A stretch of 64,000 nt of DNA from Lunularia cruciata (Eukaryota; Streptophyta; Marchantiopsida; Lunulariales; Lunulariaceae), in assembly GCA_948567375.1 (NCBI GenBank), contig OX419755.1, positions 20,155,001 through 20,219,000 on the forward strand, written 5' to 3'. The position numbers were made by a program, and so were the translations under genes. Of this stretch, positions 48,201 to 61,000 are shown in pieces. Under the pieces are notes generated by a model, which saw only the letters and a list, made by a program, of their open reading frames with translations, had not been told where the DNA came from and ran no database searches. How positions within the stretch are numbered: the first letter of the stretch is position 1; each line of letters begins with the position of its first letter.

Positions 48201-49282
48201 GGTGGGAGTCGAATAGTACGTGGGCTCTTGATGCAGCACACCCGTTCGGTGACAGGAAGTCCACGTTCCAGGGATTCTACAGATTGCCAGTCAGAACAGT
48301 AGTCCTCATGGATGGACAGGGTCGGTGTAAGACACACAGCAAGCAAAATGGGAACAAAGACATTCAGACGGGTCCAAGACGTGTATGCAGGAACGTGTGC
48401 AGACTCCATGTGATGGGTGAAGTTAAAAGAATTTTAAATGCCCCCGTTCAAGATGCACAACGGTATGGGATACCAGACTCGACTTCTACTCAGCCTAAAA
48501 CTATTTTGAAAACCAACAACGGCGGCAATCGGAGAGGTCATTAGAGGTGTTTCCAGGTCGAGTCCGGCGCTTTGGAGTATATGATTAATATATTTAATTA
48601 AGTGCTCGTGGTATGCATCGGAAAAGCCAAATTAGACCCCACTGACCTTGGGCCAGCTTCAATCGGAAAGGAATAACCGTAAGCCGGCGGGGAAGGAATC
48701 TGTAATCGTCTGTCAAAGGTGATATTCATCTAATTCTGAGTCCTTACAACGTCACTTGTCAGCAATAAGTCAAGCCCATATGGACACATGTACAGATTGA
48801 ATCACAAAGGTGATATAGTCTATTCTTGATTTGATGTCCACCATTTGAACAGACCGGTGTCATCCACACCTGTCAAGGTTCAGCTGAATTCAAAAGATTA
48901 TTTTGTCAATAGGCCTGAGGTGCAAACATGGCGCAACAGGTAGAGACAAGAAAAATTTTGAAGACACAAAGATAGTTGTAGATTCTCTGCGGCGACCCAC
49001 TCTAAACCCGAGGTGAGGATAATTACAAGAACAGATAGCATGTCTGTAGGGAAATCTACAAGGTCTTGCCGTGAGTTGGAAATCCACCATTTGGTGGAGA
49101 TAAGAAGGGTCCTGTACAAGCAGTGTGTGAACATTGGAACAGGATGCCCAAGGACAGATAAAGGCATAGAGTTTAAATCACTGCTTGACCCACATGAGAA
49201 AAAATTGCAGATACTTCTGAATGATACAGGGAACAAAATGCAAGCAGCATTTCCACGCACGAAAAGATGGCAACAAATTCAG
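45201..49282. other. gene-side intergenic region, no gene recognised
   Basis: Composition is balanced. Open frames of 110-120 codons (46557-46910 +, 47932-48264 -, 48185-48544 +, 48898-49260 -) show no domain, and the overlapping ones on opposite strands argue against coding. The last few hundred bases may include the 3' UTR of the ETO1-like gene. Confidence 0.45.
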
Positions 49283-49351
49283 AGAGGACCAAAGTTGGTC
49301 CTCTGCAAAGCCATTCTAATGGGCGATTTGCTCAAGGACCAATTTTGGTCC
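49283..49351. repeat. two GGACCAA-NN-TTGGTCC inverted repeats behind the ETO1-like stop codon
   Basis: AGAGGACCAA/TTGGTCCTCT around AG at 49283-49304 (10-bp arms), and GGACCAA/TTGGTCC around TT at 49336-49351. The pair starts 31 bases downstream of the stop codon, probably in the 3' UTR. Confidence 0.8.
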
Positions 49352-49381
49352 GCCTGATTGCTCAAAGAGAAACTGGTAGCA

Positions 49382-52300
49382 CTAATAGGCCTCTCGGCCA
49401 TGAACGCGTGAAGTAAGTAACAATGTATCCTGGTGGTTTGGGTCCATGGACAAAACAGCACGACAGTCCCGAAGGCTTGCTTGAAGGTCACCAATGCACT
49501 CATGGAAGGCTGCACGTAAGTGCAAGACTTGCAGATCTGCTTTGAAAGCGATTGCTTTCGACAGTTCTCCGATGGCCTCTAGCTCCTTGTGGTTGTCCAT
49601 CAGAACTGCAGGATCCAAGAACAAGCATTGAACGTTCGTTAGCATCACCGGATTTGTTCAGGAAGAGTACTTCCAGAGACATCGACGGAAGGACCAAGAG
49701 GTGTTTCTATCACAAATCTTAGCCATCTCTACTTCTTGAAGCAGCATACCGTTAAGTCCTGGAGAACAACCTCATGAGAGATTTTAACTTGTCAAACTTC
49801 CAAATTCCACAAGCTACAAATGGCACTGACTGGGTTGCTTCCGAAGGTAATCATCTGTCATGAAGCTAACAGTTTCTTAGGACAAACACTCTACCTCTAA
49901 AGCAGGAGCCTGTTCTGCCATCTCCTCTTTCCAAGATGTCTATCAAGAGCCAGCGACTGATCTCAGAACTATCTGCAAAACACGACCTGACTGTACATCA
50001 ATGAGGAGTGAACTTCCAGTAGTACTTGCCTGCAGCTCGGTAGCGATAAGGATATGTTCGCAGAGGGTCCAGTTCGGTGACCTTATGAAGATCCTGCATA
50101 GTCATGTCCCTCTCTCCATACTCTGATCTCTTCTCATATGCAGATGCATTATTCCTGGCCTTTTCTATGAGTTTAGTCATCTCTTCATGCGCTGACTTCC
50201 GATCATTTTGCAGATGGTGCACTCGCGCCAAACCTTGATGGGCGCGAGTGTGGCGGATTTTCAGGGCACTCACATATCTGTCTGCAGCAAGCTTCAATTC
50301 CCGGCAGTCTACATAAACACTACCAAGGTTGTTTAATGCCTGCAGCAACAGCAATACATTTTCAGTATGGATATAATTAAGCAATCCAAAGTACTGACGG
50401 CAAGTGCTATTGGTATCCAGGACCTTTTTATACCATGGACGCATGATCTCAGTATATGACTGATAGATAGCTGGCACAGCACTAGTGAGGAACATATATC
50501 GGAGGAGCAGGGTATCATACCTGCCCTTTGCGAAGTCCATCGGACGGGCATTTCAGTGCTTCTTCTAAAAGATCAACTACTTTAGCTGACGATCCAGGAT
50601 CCAAGCTCGTGTCCGCTAAAGCATAGGCTTTCAAGAAAAAGGCCTCGAATGACCTTTGAATGGCTATAGATTCTTCGGCCTTCTCCAATGCCTCTTCCCT
50701 ATGACCCGTGTCATAGAGTATCCATCCTTCATATACCAACTTTTCGTGTTCACTACTTGCATGTTCCCGCGCCAACCTCAAACTGCGCATGGCAGCTTTA
50801 GGGCAATTTAATCTGAAACATCATGCAAAAATGAGAGTTAGATTCCGCAAATCTATTAACAAAAGCTCTTAAACAAAACAATTCTGACATCGAAATCAGG
50901 AGAATTGCCTCGATTTAACCTCTTATGCATACTGAGGGTGACTAGTTGCTATGACTGTATCAAAACAACTGTAGAGGGCTGAAACAATTAACTCCAAGGA
51001 ACTGGAGCTCGGCTTTTAGCTCACGACGGAGAGAGGAATATGCAGAAGATTGATTCATTTATTGCAGTGTGATAAGATCCGTGTCTTTGATCCGATCAAC
51101 ACGTCCCCTGGTTACTCTGACGGCCACTGAATGGAGGCTTTCGTGTTACTAAACATAAAGCGAAAAGTGGAGAGGGAGAGACATAACATCTATTTATATC
51201 TGCACTCGTATCGTATCTGAAATAAAACGGCGGAAACTATAAGTCACAGAGTTTACCGGTATAAAGACCGAATATCACCGAGATAAAGATATTAGGAGAG
51301 AAAACAACAATCCTGTATGACTAACGTATCGCGGTATAAGGGTCACTGTCTCTCGTCACACTGAGTTTCTAAAGATCCCTGTCTGCTAACGACGGTAGTC
51401 GGGATTGCGGTTCTGGTCCCCAAAACATCAAGAAAGGCAATGATACTTAATTGTGTCCTCTAATTCTATCTACAGTTTGACTGTCGACCGGTAAGTCTTC
51501 TCGCCCGTAGCTGAACGCACCTTAAAAGAAGTAATGATTGTCGGAAAAACAGTAAGCCCTTTCCAGGATCCGACTCTAGCATTTGGTGGACTACAGCGAG
51601 TGATCCAATGTCATCGACAGATGACCAGTGATCATACAGCTTTATCCAGCAATCTGCTTTCGTCCACTGATCCACGTGTTGGCTTAGCAGACTGAGTAAT
51701 TGCACAGCTGGAACTCGGCCCGAATACATCATGAAAGACGGATCAAGGGTCAGCAAAGCTCGCACATCCCTAGTTGCTCCTTGGTAGTCTTGAAGAGCAA
51801 GACAAAAGTAAGCTCGCAACTCTAGACAATCCGGAGTAACCTTAAACCCCAGAACCCGATTAATTTCTACAATAGCCGGCATGACCTTCTGCTCATCCAT
51901 AAGCAAGGCAGATCTGTACTTATATGGATACAAAAGAGTTGGATCCCACTCCGTTGCCTTATTTAAGTCCGCTAGCTTCTCCTTTCCGTCGCAATACAAA
52001 GCTCTCTCTAAGAACATCCACCCTGCAAGTTTACCAGTAGACAAAATAGATGAAGCCTCTGCAAAGGCCGCAAGTCTAAGCCCACGCTTGTATTTGGCCC
52101 TGGCAATTCCCGCCCGTGAATAAACATGCCCTTCTGCAGCAGCTCCTGTGAAGAACTCCTGCGCCTCACTGTACTGCTTTCTACCGAGTGTCACACACCC
52201 AAGCTGATGACGAGCCAACGCCTTTTGTCGGGAAGATCTCGCACAGTCCACAGCACGTTCAAGAAGCATCACAGACAGATCTGACTTCATATCCTCCTCC

Positions 52301-53549
52301 ATTGCCACTTGGCTGAGGAGGGAATACAAGGCGAAAGACGTATGTCCGACCATCTGGAATCTCTGCATTCCTTCCGCCCGAAAGAGCAGACCGCCAATCT
52401 GTGGATGGTGAATAGAGCCCGGTAGCTCCCGAAGAAAAACCTGTAGGCAAGAGGCTACAAGAACTTGTGCACTTTCTTCTAAAGCATGTTCTAGAAAAGT
52501 TACCGCATCTTGTGTGGTGTGTACCAATGCAGCAAGCCTTTTATCACAGGCTTTTTTTAAATGTTCACAACAGAATCTATTAGCGAATGCCAACAATTCA
52601 AGTATCAGGTCAGGAGCCAAGAAGCCCAGTCTACCCAGTTTACTGAACTCATCCACAGCCTTCATACCTACGGGAGAGATCCCATTATCAGAGAACCGAA
52701 TCTCAGTAGCACGAGATTCTGCAAAACAACCGTTCAGCATCGTATGGAAAGGACCAGATAGAGAAGAAATTCTCTGTCTATTACAAAATACTCTATCGTT
52801 GTCAATAAGGAAAACTACATCACTTCTGAGGCTATCTGAGACGCCAGAAGTTGAGCACTCATCCACCAGCAGAGCACCATCTGAATCTGGACTCTCACAT
52901 GCACAAGGCTCCAAAACAAGCTTGGGCTCGAAGCCAGGAACCATGGCCGATCGTGGACACTCCAACCCGCGTCCTGTGCACATAGTGGGAGATCCTTCAT
53001 ATAGCTCCTCAAAGCGTTTCTCATATTTGAGCCAAGCCGCAAAGACAATCTTATCATGGACAGTCACTGCGTGCTGCCGTGCGGAGCGCAAACTACGACG
53101 CAGCATTTTGCTCTCCCCAAGACCCCGAAACACAAATGACTGCTCCATATACAAGCGAGCCTTGTCTTCATCCTTTGCCAGCTCCAGCTCCTCGTGAATC
53201 TCCGCCAGGGAATCAACATAGTCCACAGGCCTGAAGAAAGGCTGTAGACACGGATCTGCAAGTTGCGATACGGTGCAACTACACGGGCCAACAGGCTTTG
53301 CTCAGAACAACGGATGACTGCCGAAATGCCTAAGGTCTACTTATTTCTTCTTCTTAAAAAGTCAAATCTTCAATCTCTTCGGTGAAAGACAGCAATAGAT
53401 GGAACTCACCTTGTAGAAGGAGCTGCTTCAGTGTAACTTGTACGACAATGCTTCCCATTTACAGCTCCAACAGATATGCCGGTCTCAATAGGACGCACTG
53501 CGTGCACGTGACTGTTCTTGAATCCCTCAGCCATCCGCAAGCTTCTCAT
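49382..53549 (-). CDS. EOL: ETO1/EOL-like BTB-TPR adaptor protein, five exons, 907 residues
   Basis: In Arabidopsis, ETO1 and EOL proteins link type-2 ACC synthases to CUL3 ubiquitin ligases and so restrain ethylene synthesis. My exon model is 53549-53410, 53278-51521, 50812-50521, 50339-50030 and 49605-49382. It sums to 2724 bases, keeps phase at every junction and ends in TAG. The start ATG (53549) opens MRSLRMAEGFKNS, like the ETO1 N-terminus. RPVDYVDSLAEIHEEL follows at residue 63. The BTB domain runs from about 199 (SDVVFLIDNDRVFCNRQRIS) to about 300, with CCEHLKKACDKRL near its end. TPR-type helices fill the rest, including YEGWILYDTGHREEAL, FEAFFLKAYA, HTRAHQGLARV, LDPLRTYPYRYRA and ELSKAIAFKADLQVLHLRAAF. 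Introns are 131, 708, 181 and 424 bp. The first three are GT-AG; the last starts GCAAGT and ends CAG. The length is close to Arabidopsis ETO1. ETO1 versus EOL cannot be decided here. Confidence 0.95.
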
Positions 53550-54152
53550 CTTGAAAGCCTACGTACTGGCCTGGATTGTAATGAAGGTCGCTGGTAGTAG
53601 AAGACGTCCCCTGATAACGAGACGGCACATATGTGACTTACTACTGTCTAACCATTCTAACTCCCGCACAAACTATGTCCTCACTACTACACCTCCCTCC
53701 ATCATTTTTCTGCTTGCGGAAACAAATCCTGCAAACCTGCCTGCCTTCTTGCCCCCTGGAATCGAAGCCCATTCTAGGCTGCTCACTCCGACTGTCATCC
53801 GCTTCGTCATCAAGTAGCGACCTAAACCTGGAAAGAAAAACGAGGACAACAACTCAACCACATTCACACCCCTAGATCTTCAAGTCCCCGGCCAGCATCC
53901 ATGCACTTGTTTCCTTCTCCGCTTATCCAACTAAGCTAGCTGACCGACCGAACTGTGTTTCTTTCAGCCCATCCGGTTCTCCCTCTCGGATTCCCCGGAC
54001 TCCTTCATCTCGATCTGTAGCCATGCACATGTAAGCTCTACAATCATAACCAAACCTTCTTGACACGCAATTCTATTTCTTTAGCTGCTTTTCAAGCTCC
54101 TTACAAGTGCATCCTCCTCCTCTTCTTTCTCCAAAGAATCGATCAGTCAGTG

Positions 54153-54154
<2 letters not shown>
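53550..54154 (-). promoter_or_regulatory. 5' UTR and upstream region of the ETO1-like gene
   Basis: Directly upstream of the ATG, CT-rich on the + strand (so GA-rich in the gene sense). I cannot fix the transcription start. No convincing TATA box was seen at a defined distance. Confidence 0.4.

Positions 54155-54206
<52 letters not shown>
54155..54206. repeat. (CT)26 microsatellite, (GA)26 in the gene sense
   Basis: Uninterrupted TC/CT dinucleotides, about 600 bp upstream of the ETO1-like ATG. GA tracts in plant 5' regions are known binding sites of BBR/BPC proteins, so a regulatory role is possible. Open frames of Ser-Leu or Arg-Glu repeats across it are artefacts. Confidence 0.95.
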
Positions 54207-54212
<6 letters not shown>

Positions 54213-57200
54213 CGGCGTCTCTTTGTTGTAGAACACTACCAAGCAGGAAACCAGAAGGTAAGGGATTCGCTCGCACTCCTGCAGGTCTCATAGGCTACTA
54301 GCTACTACTGGTAGTCATAGTCTTCCTCCTCTTCTTCCTTAACACACAGACAGACACAGGCGCTGAAAAGGTTTCCTCCTAGCACCCAACATCTGTTTGT
54401 AACAACACATCTATTACTGTATTCATCTTCTTCTCTTCCTTCCTATCTCCCTGTCTCTCTTGCTCACTAGATCTGTCTGTCTCGACTTCCACTCGTCCCT
54501 CTGGCAGTAGAGCACTTGCTTTAGGGACTTCTCCTCCTCCTCCCCCTCCTGCTGCTCTGCAGCACCAGATGAGCAGCTGATTGCCTTCCTCGAGGACAAG
54601 AAAGCGACCGAAATCAAAAGGATGGACACTGATGCAAAACGCAAGTCAGTCCGAACGCCAGTCCCGCATCCATCCGAAGCTCTCCTCCGGCAGCGAAAGC
54701 CGGCCAGCGTGACCTCGGTGCTGGAAAGACGGTCAACACTTCACGATGGACCGGAGGGAACAACTGTCTCAAGCCCGGGCGATCGCTCGATGCAGAAACG
54801 GACGGTCTTCATCACCGCAGCCTCCGACGACATGCACTCCGAGCGTAAAAGACATTACGCAACTCCCGCCTGAGAATCATCATCAGCGCGCCGGGCTCCC
54901 CCTTTCAAACGAACATCCTGGGCAGTCGTTATTTACCGCTTTCCAGGTGTTTTGTTGTGTAAGAGCTTTGCAGCAGTAATTCCCTAAATTCTTCCCACGT
55001 CCGGGCGTATTATGATCCTTAATCACTCTCCTAATCCCCGTCCGGTCAACACTTGCTTCATACATTTCGCTTGGTTACAGTACCCCCTGTCTTGACCAGG
55101 GGTCGCCCACCATCCTTGTCGTGATCAGTGAGGGTGCAGCAAGTCAGGCGCTCTAGATTCTCCCCACCACGGACTAGGAACTTCTTCTCCCGCCCCACGC
55201 CACCTGAATACCCCAACCCGCGAAGACCAACCTTAGAACTTAGAAACCCTCTGCTCTCCTTCGTGGACTTGGGCAAAACCATCTAAGTCCAGCTCATGGC
55301 TCTTTGTCGCTTTCACTCTGTTGTTAATTTTGTCTCTCCCGGGGTATCTCGATATCCGTTAACCCCGGTCATTAGAGCCCATCTCCACCCATAGGTGGAA
55401 ATGGGTGGAAATGATCTTGATCTCCAGGAGAACAATCCATATGTTCACGAGAATTTCGCTTTCCAGTAATTTTTGGACTAAAAAATGGTACAAAACCAAG
55501 GACCATGAGGTGGAAGGAGATCCTTAAAAAGCTTTCGTGAGCGTTTCAAACTCTATTCTTAATGTTTTGATATTGTAAAAAACACTCGTTGTGATGGTGA
55601 CGTTCTCCCCACAGTTTTGGGAAAAAAACCCTGGAAACCTAAAGTCGACTCCACGTAAGGAAATAGTAGGACCGATAACGAAAATCTGATCTGATGGTCC
55701 TTAGTTTATTTCAGAAAGAAACACGAGACCAAAATATACCTGACTGCGGTCCAAGTTTACAAAGCCGTGCTAACCTGGACCAGATCCATATTACAATACG
55801 AATCCTCTTCCTCATTATAATCACCACGACTGCCGGACTGATTCATTTACTCCCTTCCCTTTCCTATCCCCAAATGTACCGATTTGCCAGAAATGAAAAT
55901 TCAATCTACACCTCCCCATTTCTCTTGTGCTACGAACTAACTACTAAGGACGTTCGGATCTTTGGTCCCAATTACAAGAGCATATCTTCAAATTTATAGC
56001 TAGCACTATGTCTCGATTTGGTTTCACGTACGCCAATTAAGACACCTGAGATTAGATGGAATCTGAGATGAAAACTTCGAACCTCGGATTTATTTGATTT
56101 CAAAACAACTTAGGACGATTATTATGGCCTAATTCAAAAGAAGAATATTCTCGGGTATAACATCGCCCATCTTCTAACTTTGGGTAAGTGGGTACGCCAC
56201 CTCAGAGATAGATATAACGGTACTCCACATTTTCCAGTACCATTCTCCGTTGACCTCCGTTGCCTTGACGTGTTGCATCAATCGTAAACGTAGGATTACT
56301 TTCACATTGACGTGCTCTATCAACGTCGCCTATCTGCCAACTATGACAAGAGCGTGTCAGATGGATCCACGTGGTACTAAAGACAACGTGGAGTCTTTTG
56401 GCCTACCTGGTGCGGTACACTTTAGTTCAAGTCCAGCATGGAATATTGTTGGATCTTTTTCTGTGCACCATTTCTTTCTATCGCTTGGTTCGGAGTAAAC
56501 CCATTCAGTATCAGTTTGGTCAAGCTTTGCGTTTCCCATTGAAGGAATGAGTTTCTTTGCTCCTAAACTGCCGTTTACATTCGCGATCGGTTAATCAGTC
56601 GCGCAGAGGTCGCATGTATTTGTTTATTTTGCGCTTCCTAACTCGGTTTGGAGCAAAGCATAGTTTCATTTACTCGACAAAGCGTACAGGTTGATTTTTT
56701 GGAATTATTCCTGAGGTTATGTGGATGTGTATCTCGCTGGTTCTCGGATTCTTAGCTTTCCTCATATCTGACTTTCTCTTGTTTGATCGCGGAGCGGCAT
56801 ATCTACATACATTAAAATATATCAGCTGGGACTTGATAACATATATTTGTGAACCATAAGATAAGACTGATATTGGGTGACATGAGCTTTTATATGATAA
56901 ATAAGTAAATAAAAGTCGCCATGTTTGAGTCGAACACACTAGACATCGACAACTGCAGAGAACCCCAGCCTAATGTAGATGAGTTGTTCATGGGTAGGCC
57001 CCGGAACTTGTCAAATGCAGTATTTTCATAATTTTAACGATACGGACTTTGAACCGGATGTCTCGTGGATTTTGTTCCATCATGGTTCCGTCCAGCCATG
57101 GAGATGAATTCCATCAAACCTGAAGAGATGCCGTCTCCAAAGTCATACTTTTCTTGCCTTCGAGGTTCTCAGTTATTTAGGTTGGTAGGTGGAATTGGAC

Positions 57201-58548
57201 TCAGCTAGACATGTGAAACACACCAATTTATTATAAGAAAAGCATCCAGCACTCATTGATCTTGTCCAAGAGAGATGTGGAAGCGAATAAATTTTTTATG
57301 ACTTTCTGCCTGCATGTTGTCTGATTCATTTCATCGGCGGTACTATTCAAGATGACAGTATAAACAGAAGATTACTTTGCATCTCATAGCAATTCAGTCA
57401 TTCAACATCAGAATGGATTTCTAATCGGGTGTAAATTTATATATTAGTATATTGTGAAAATTTGTTGATATCAATAGTATGTAAGTTAAGGCATTGAGTA
57501 TGCGAGAGGCTATCTAACTATTCCAACGAAATTAACCGGAACTCATCTAAACTAATTAATGAAGTCAATGAAGGAAAACTCAATTAGAATTTACTTAATT
57601 GAAATTATCAGTAAATCCCTAGCTTGCTTAGCAATTTAACTGAATTGCTCAATGGTTTTGCAACACTGCTCAACTAATTTGGCTGGTTTACTATTCATAA
57701 AAAAGCATAATTTTTTACTGATATTTTAATCATCTCCGTCTTATTTCAGTTAGAATGTGTGAAACTATCATTACAAGTAAATCATTGAGATCCAAATTTT
57801 GTACAATAGTGTACACATCTATGCTAGAATATAAGGAGAAATTATAAATGGAAACAGAGGTCGTTACATGCTGGCAGACGCACATTTTCTGGTTCTATCT
57901 TAGAAACTTAGAATTGGGTATCGAAATGAGAAGGAACAGATCTTCTACGAGTATCTAAAATATAATATATATTTCGGTGGATGAACAGTGAAGGTACTCG
58001 AACAAGTCCAAGGGGTGAGACAAGGAACATAGGAGGAATAAATGCCAGGAATAAACTGCTCTGGAACATTGGAAGAGTAATTGTAATTTTAATTGTCACT
58101 ATTATTAAAAAGATCGCGTGAATGAGGATTTTGCGGATCACGCTGTGCAGGTACTAAATATCCCTGCTATCTACTTGATGAGCACATTTTTTTCCGGAGT
58201 AAAATATAAAAACATATAAAACGAAAATCCGTAAATTTTAATGAGTTCATATAACGAAATTCAAATTTCACTATAAATTGAAAGAAGATAGGGAAGCTTA
58301 GTTTCAAAATATTGGTTAGGGAAGAAACTTCCTAAGACACGGAAGATATATTTATTAATAATATCAGAAATCATTAGCAAAACAGGAAATCCACATCCAT
58401 CTAGACCATCAAATAGCTTTTGCTTTTGATTCGGTTTCCTTGGACTTTGGGTTCATTCTGCTTTTTGCATCCAATATTTCATTTCTACCATATGTATGTG
58501 CAATTAAGTGCATTTTCTTTGCACACCGCTTTTAGTAACGAGAAGGGA
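54207..58548. other. intergenic region right of the ETO1-like gene, no gene recognised
   Basis: 54300-55300 is relatively GC-rich, with an 84-codon + frame at 54622-54873 that has no recognisable domain. It may be promoter or upstream exon DNA. 56250-56320 holds several TTGAC/TGACGT words. From about 57200 the sequence becomes AT-rich. Confidence 0.45.
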
Positions 58549-58583
58549 TATATATATATATATATATCTCTCTCTCTCTCTCT
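58549..58583. repeat. compound (TA)n(TC)n microsatellite
   Basis: TA dinucleotides at 58549-58566 run directly into TC dinucleotides at 58567-58583. Confidence 0.9.
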
Positions 58584-59277
58584 AATATGAGTAAATTATA
58601 TAATTATATATTTAAACATAATAAATATAATTTTCAGACATTAACCTTGTTAAATCCATAATCAACTATAATTCTTACTTGTTTATATAAGTATCACTTA
58701 ATATTATCTTTGGACAGATTCTTCCAAAAATAAAATAAAGATATGAATGAAATATTTTAATTTTCCCAACATTTCTTTCATTTTTTATCTTCTTAGAAAT
58801 CATTTATAATTTAAATACAAATTAAATGGAAATTATAGTCTTGAATGTAAAGGTTAGAAAGCTTGCCAAAAAATCTTATCTTGATTACTTTGGAGATCTA
58901 ATGATTGAAATTGATTTTGTAATTTCAGAAGAGTAAACAAATCCAATACCTCTAAGTAAGATGACAAGGCCGACAAAACTATAGTTCAGTCTTACTGCAT
59001 GAATTGAGATTATCGCATCAATGTTAAACACTACGCCTAAAAAAGGATTGAACAATCTAGAGAAATCTAAATATGATATATGTTTCAAAACACATAATTA
59101 TTTTATATCATATCATAATTTTGGATCATCTTAAATTTTATAAAAAGATAACTTTTTTTGCTTTCTAATCTACTCCAATCATAATTTAAAAGTAAAATTA
59201 AAACTTAATGCTATCTACTTTTACCCATTTTGCACTTGCGCACGAAAGAAGTGCAAAGTGCAAAAATGGATGGAGAG
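58584..59277. other. AT-rich spacer
   Basis: Nothing recognised. Just before the solo LTR there is a short inverted GTGCAAA/TTTGCAC pair (59231-59265). Confidence 0.45.
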
Positions 59278-59776
59278 TGCAAAAATTCAAGGAGGGAAAT
59301 AGGAGAATGGATGGAAGCTCATATTGGAAGTCTTGAATCAATGAAACTTTGAATGCCTAACATGAGCTTGGGCTTTGGTATTTGTAAAAGAACATACAAA
59401 GCTCTTATGGAATTTATAATGAAGCTTCATAGAAGGTGCCTTCTTAAAATCCAAGCTAAATTAGTTGGAAAGCTTCTCAAGAAGCTTTTTATTAGAAGCC
59501 ACCTACTTGGTGTGCAAACTAAGCTAGTGTGGAAGTTTTCCGAGAAATTTCCTTTTAGATACCACCTACTTTGCATGCAAGCTAAACTAGAGTGGAACTT
59601 TCCAATAAGCTTCCTCCTATAAGTTTGCTACTTGGAATACATGATACTCGATACTTGGAAGGTACCAAGAAGCTTCTTAAATGCTTCTAGAATATTCATA
59701 GAATTATTGGCTAATTTGGCCTCTTTACAACCTCATTAGTCTTTACTAACTCCTATGTTAACTCCATATTGTTTTA
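59278..59776 (-). repeat. solo LTR of the chromodomain gypsy family
   Basis: Shares with the LTRs at 27009 and 32222 the order GAAATAGGAGAATGGA, GAATGCCTA.CATGAGCTT, GGCTTTGGTA, several AAGCTTCTCAAGAAGCTT repeats, TTCTAGAATATTC, GGCTAATTTG and CTCCATATTGTT. It is about 499 bp, longer because it holds more palindromic repeat units. There is no internal region on either side. The flanks GAGAG and GAAAG may be a decayed 5-bp duplication. Confidence 0.78.
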
Positions 59777-60761
59777 GAAAGGAAGACAAAGAATTAACAA
59801 AACATATTGAAATGAATGTATCACATGAGTTAGACTAATGTTTGTAGATGTGATTTTTAAATTCCAAATGCGTGTTCAAAATTCCAAATATCCAAAGCTC
59901 AAGAACAAATTTGAATATTTTAAAACTAATATGAGCTCATAACTTAAATTTGTTCTCTTTTTCTCAAAAATGGAACATACATATTCTAACATGTACCACT
60001 AAGATGAAGAAAACATATCACAAAATAATTTTCTAAAAGAGTGTATATTTAGTTTAAAGCTATGTTTCTATTGTTCTCACTTGAAAAAACACGGGGAGTT
60101 TATTTATTGCAACAAATAATCTACAATAAGATAATTACAAAGTGAATGTTAACTTAATTATATATAAGAAGGTTATTGAATGTTTATCGACATCATTCTT
60201 GACCCAAGTATTGGATGAATAACCTAAAGATAATATACCATATTTAAAACTATTCAAGCACATTATATAATTAGGCCCTTTGAATGTTTATATAATGGAT
60301 TAATACAAATGGATGAAAATAATATATTCACTTATTACCATTTAAATGGAAATAAGGTAATGAAAACTTAGCTTTAGCTAACCCTGGGAAATGTAATCTC
60401 GCTTCAATTAAATTTCTTGAACCTACTTTCAACTTGAGCTTGTCTTGTTATGGGTACTTTTATTTTAATTATGAGTAGTTTTTTAGCTCTTGATAACTAA
60501 TAAACAAGGGATTGTCCATTACTTCTTAAAAATTACATACAATATAGGCATCATCCATGACTCAATATGGAATATGAAGAAGCTAGGCTATTATTTTAGC
60601 TTATTTGTGAAATGGAAAGAAACTAAAGCCATATGAAAGGAAGATTTGGAATAAGAAATTGTCACAACCCACTTCATTATGAGCCTCGGGTTTTTTGTTG
60701 TTTTTCTTCATGTAAATAGGTCAAACTAGCCATTTTGAAGTGTCATTTGTAAGAAGTCAAT
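59777..60761. other. AT-rich spacer
   Basis: No gene or repeat recognised. Confidence 0.45.
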
Positions 60762-61000
60762 ACAAAATCCATCCTTCCAACCATGGCTTTACACTTCACT
60801 CTAGGAGAAGCTTTGTACTATGAGACAAAAATGGAGAACAAAACAAACTTATCTCATCAAAGATGTCATCAAAGGTACCAACAATAATAAGGCGGGGACA
60901 TCTTGCTAAACCTCAATAAAAATCAAGGGAATATGTGAATGATGAGTGAGCAAGGATGATGTTATTACCAAGACCATACCTCCAACCAACAATAACAAGA
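60762..61000. repeat. direct repeat, copy 1
   Basis: Shares with 61566-61821 the words CAACCATGGCT, GGAGAAGCTT, GATGTCATCAAAGG and CCAACCAACAATAACAAG in the same order, at clearly diverged but alignable identity. Confidence 0.7.

Noticed and set aside
49382-50540. Separate small TPR genes
   Set aside because: Splice signals, phases and homology join these frames into one ETO1-like gene.
54073-54301. Ser-Leu and Arg-Glu repeat proteins
   Set aside because: They are translations of the (CT)26 microsatellite in several frames.
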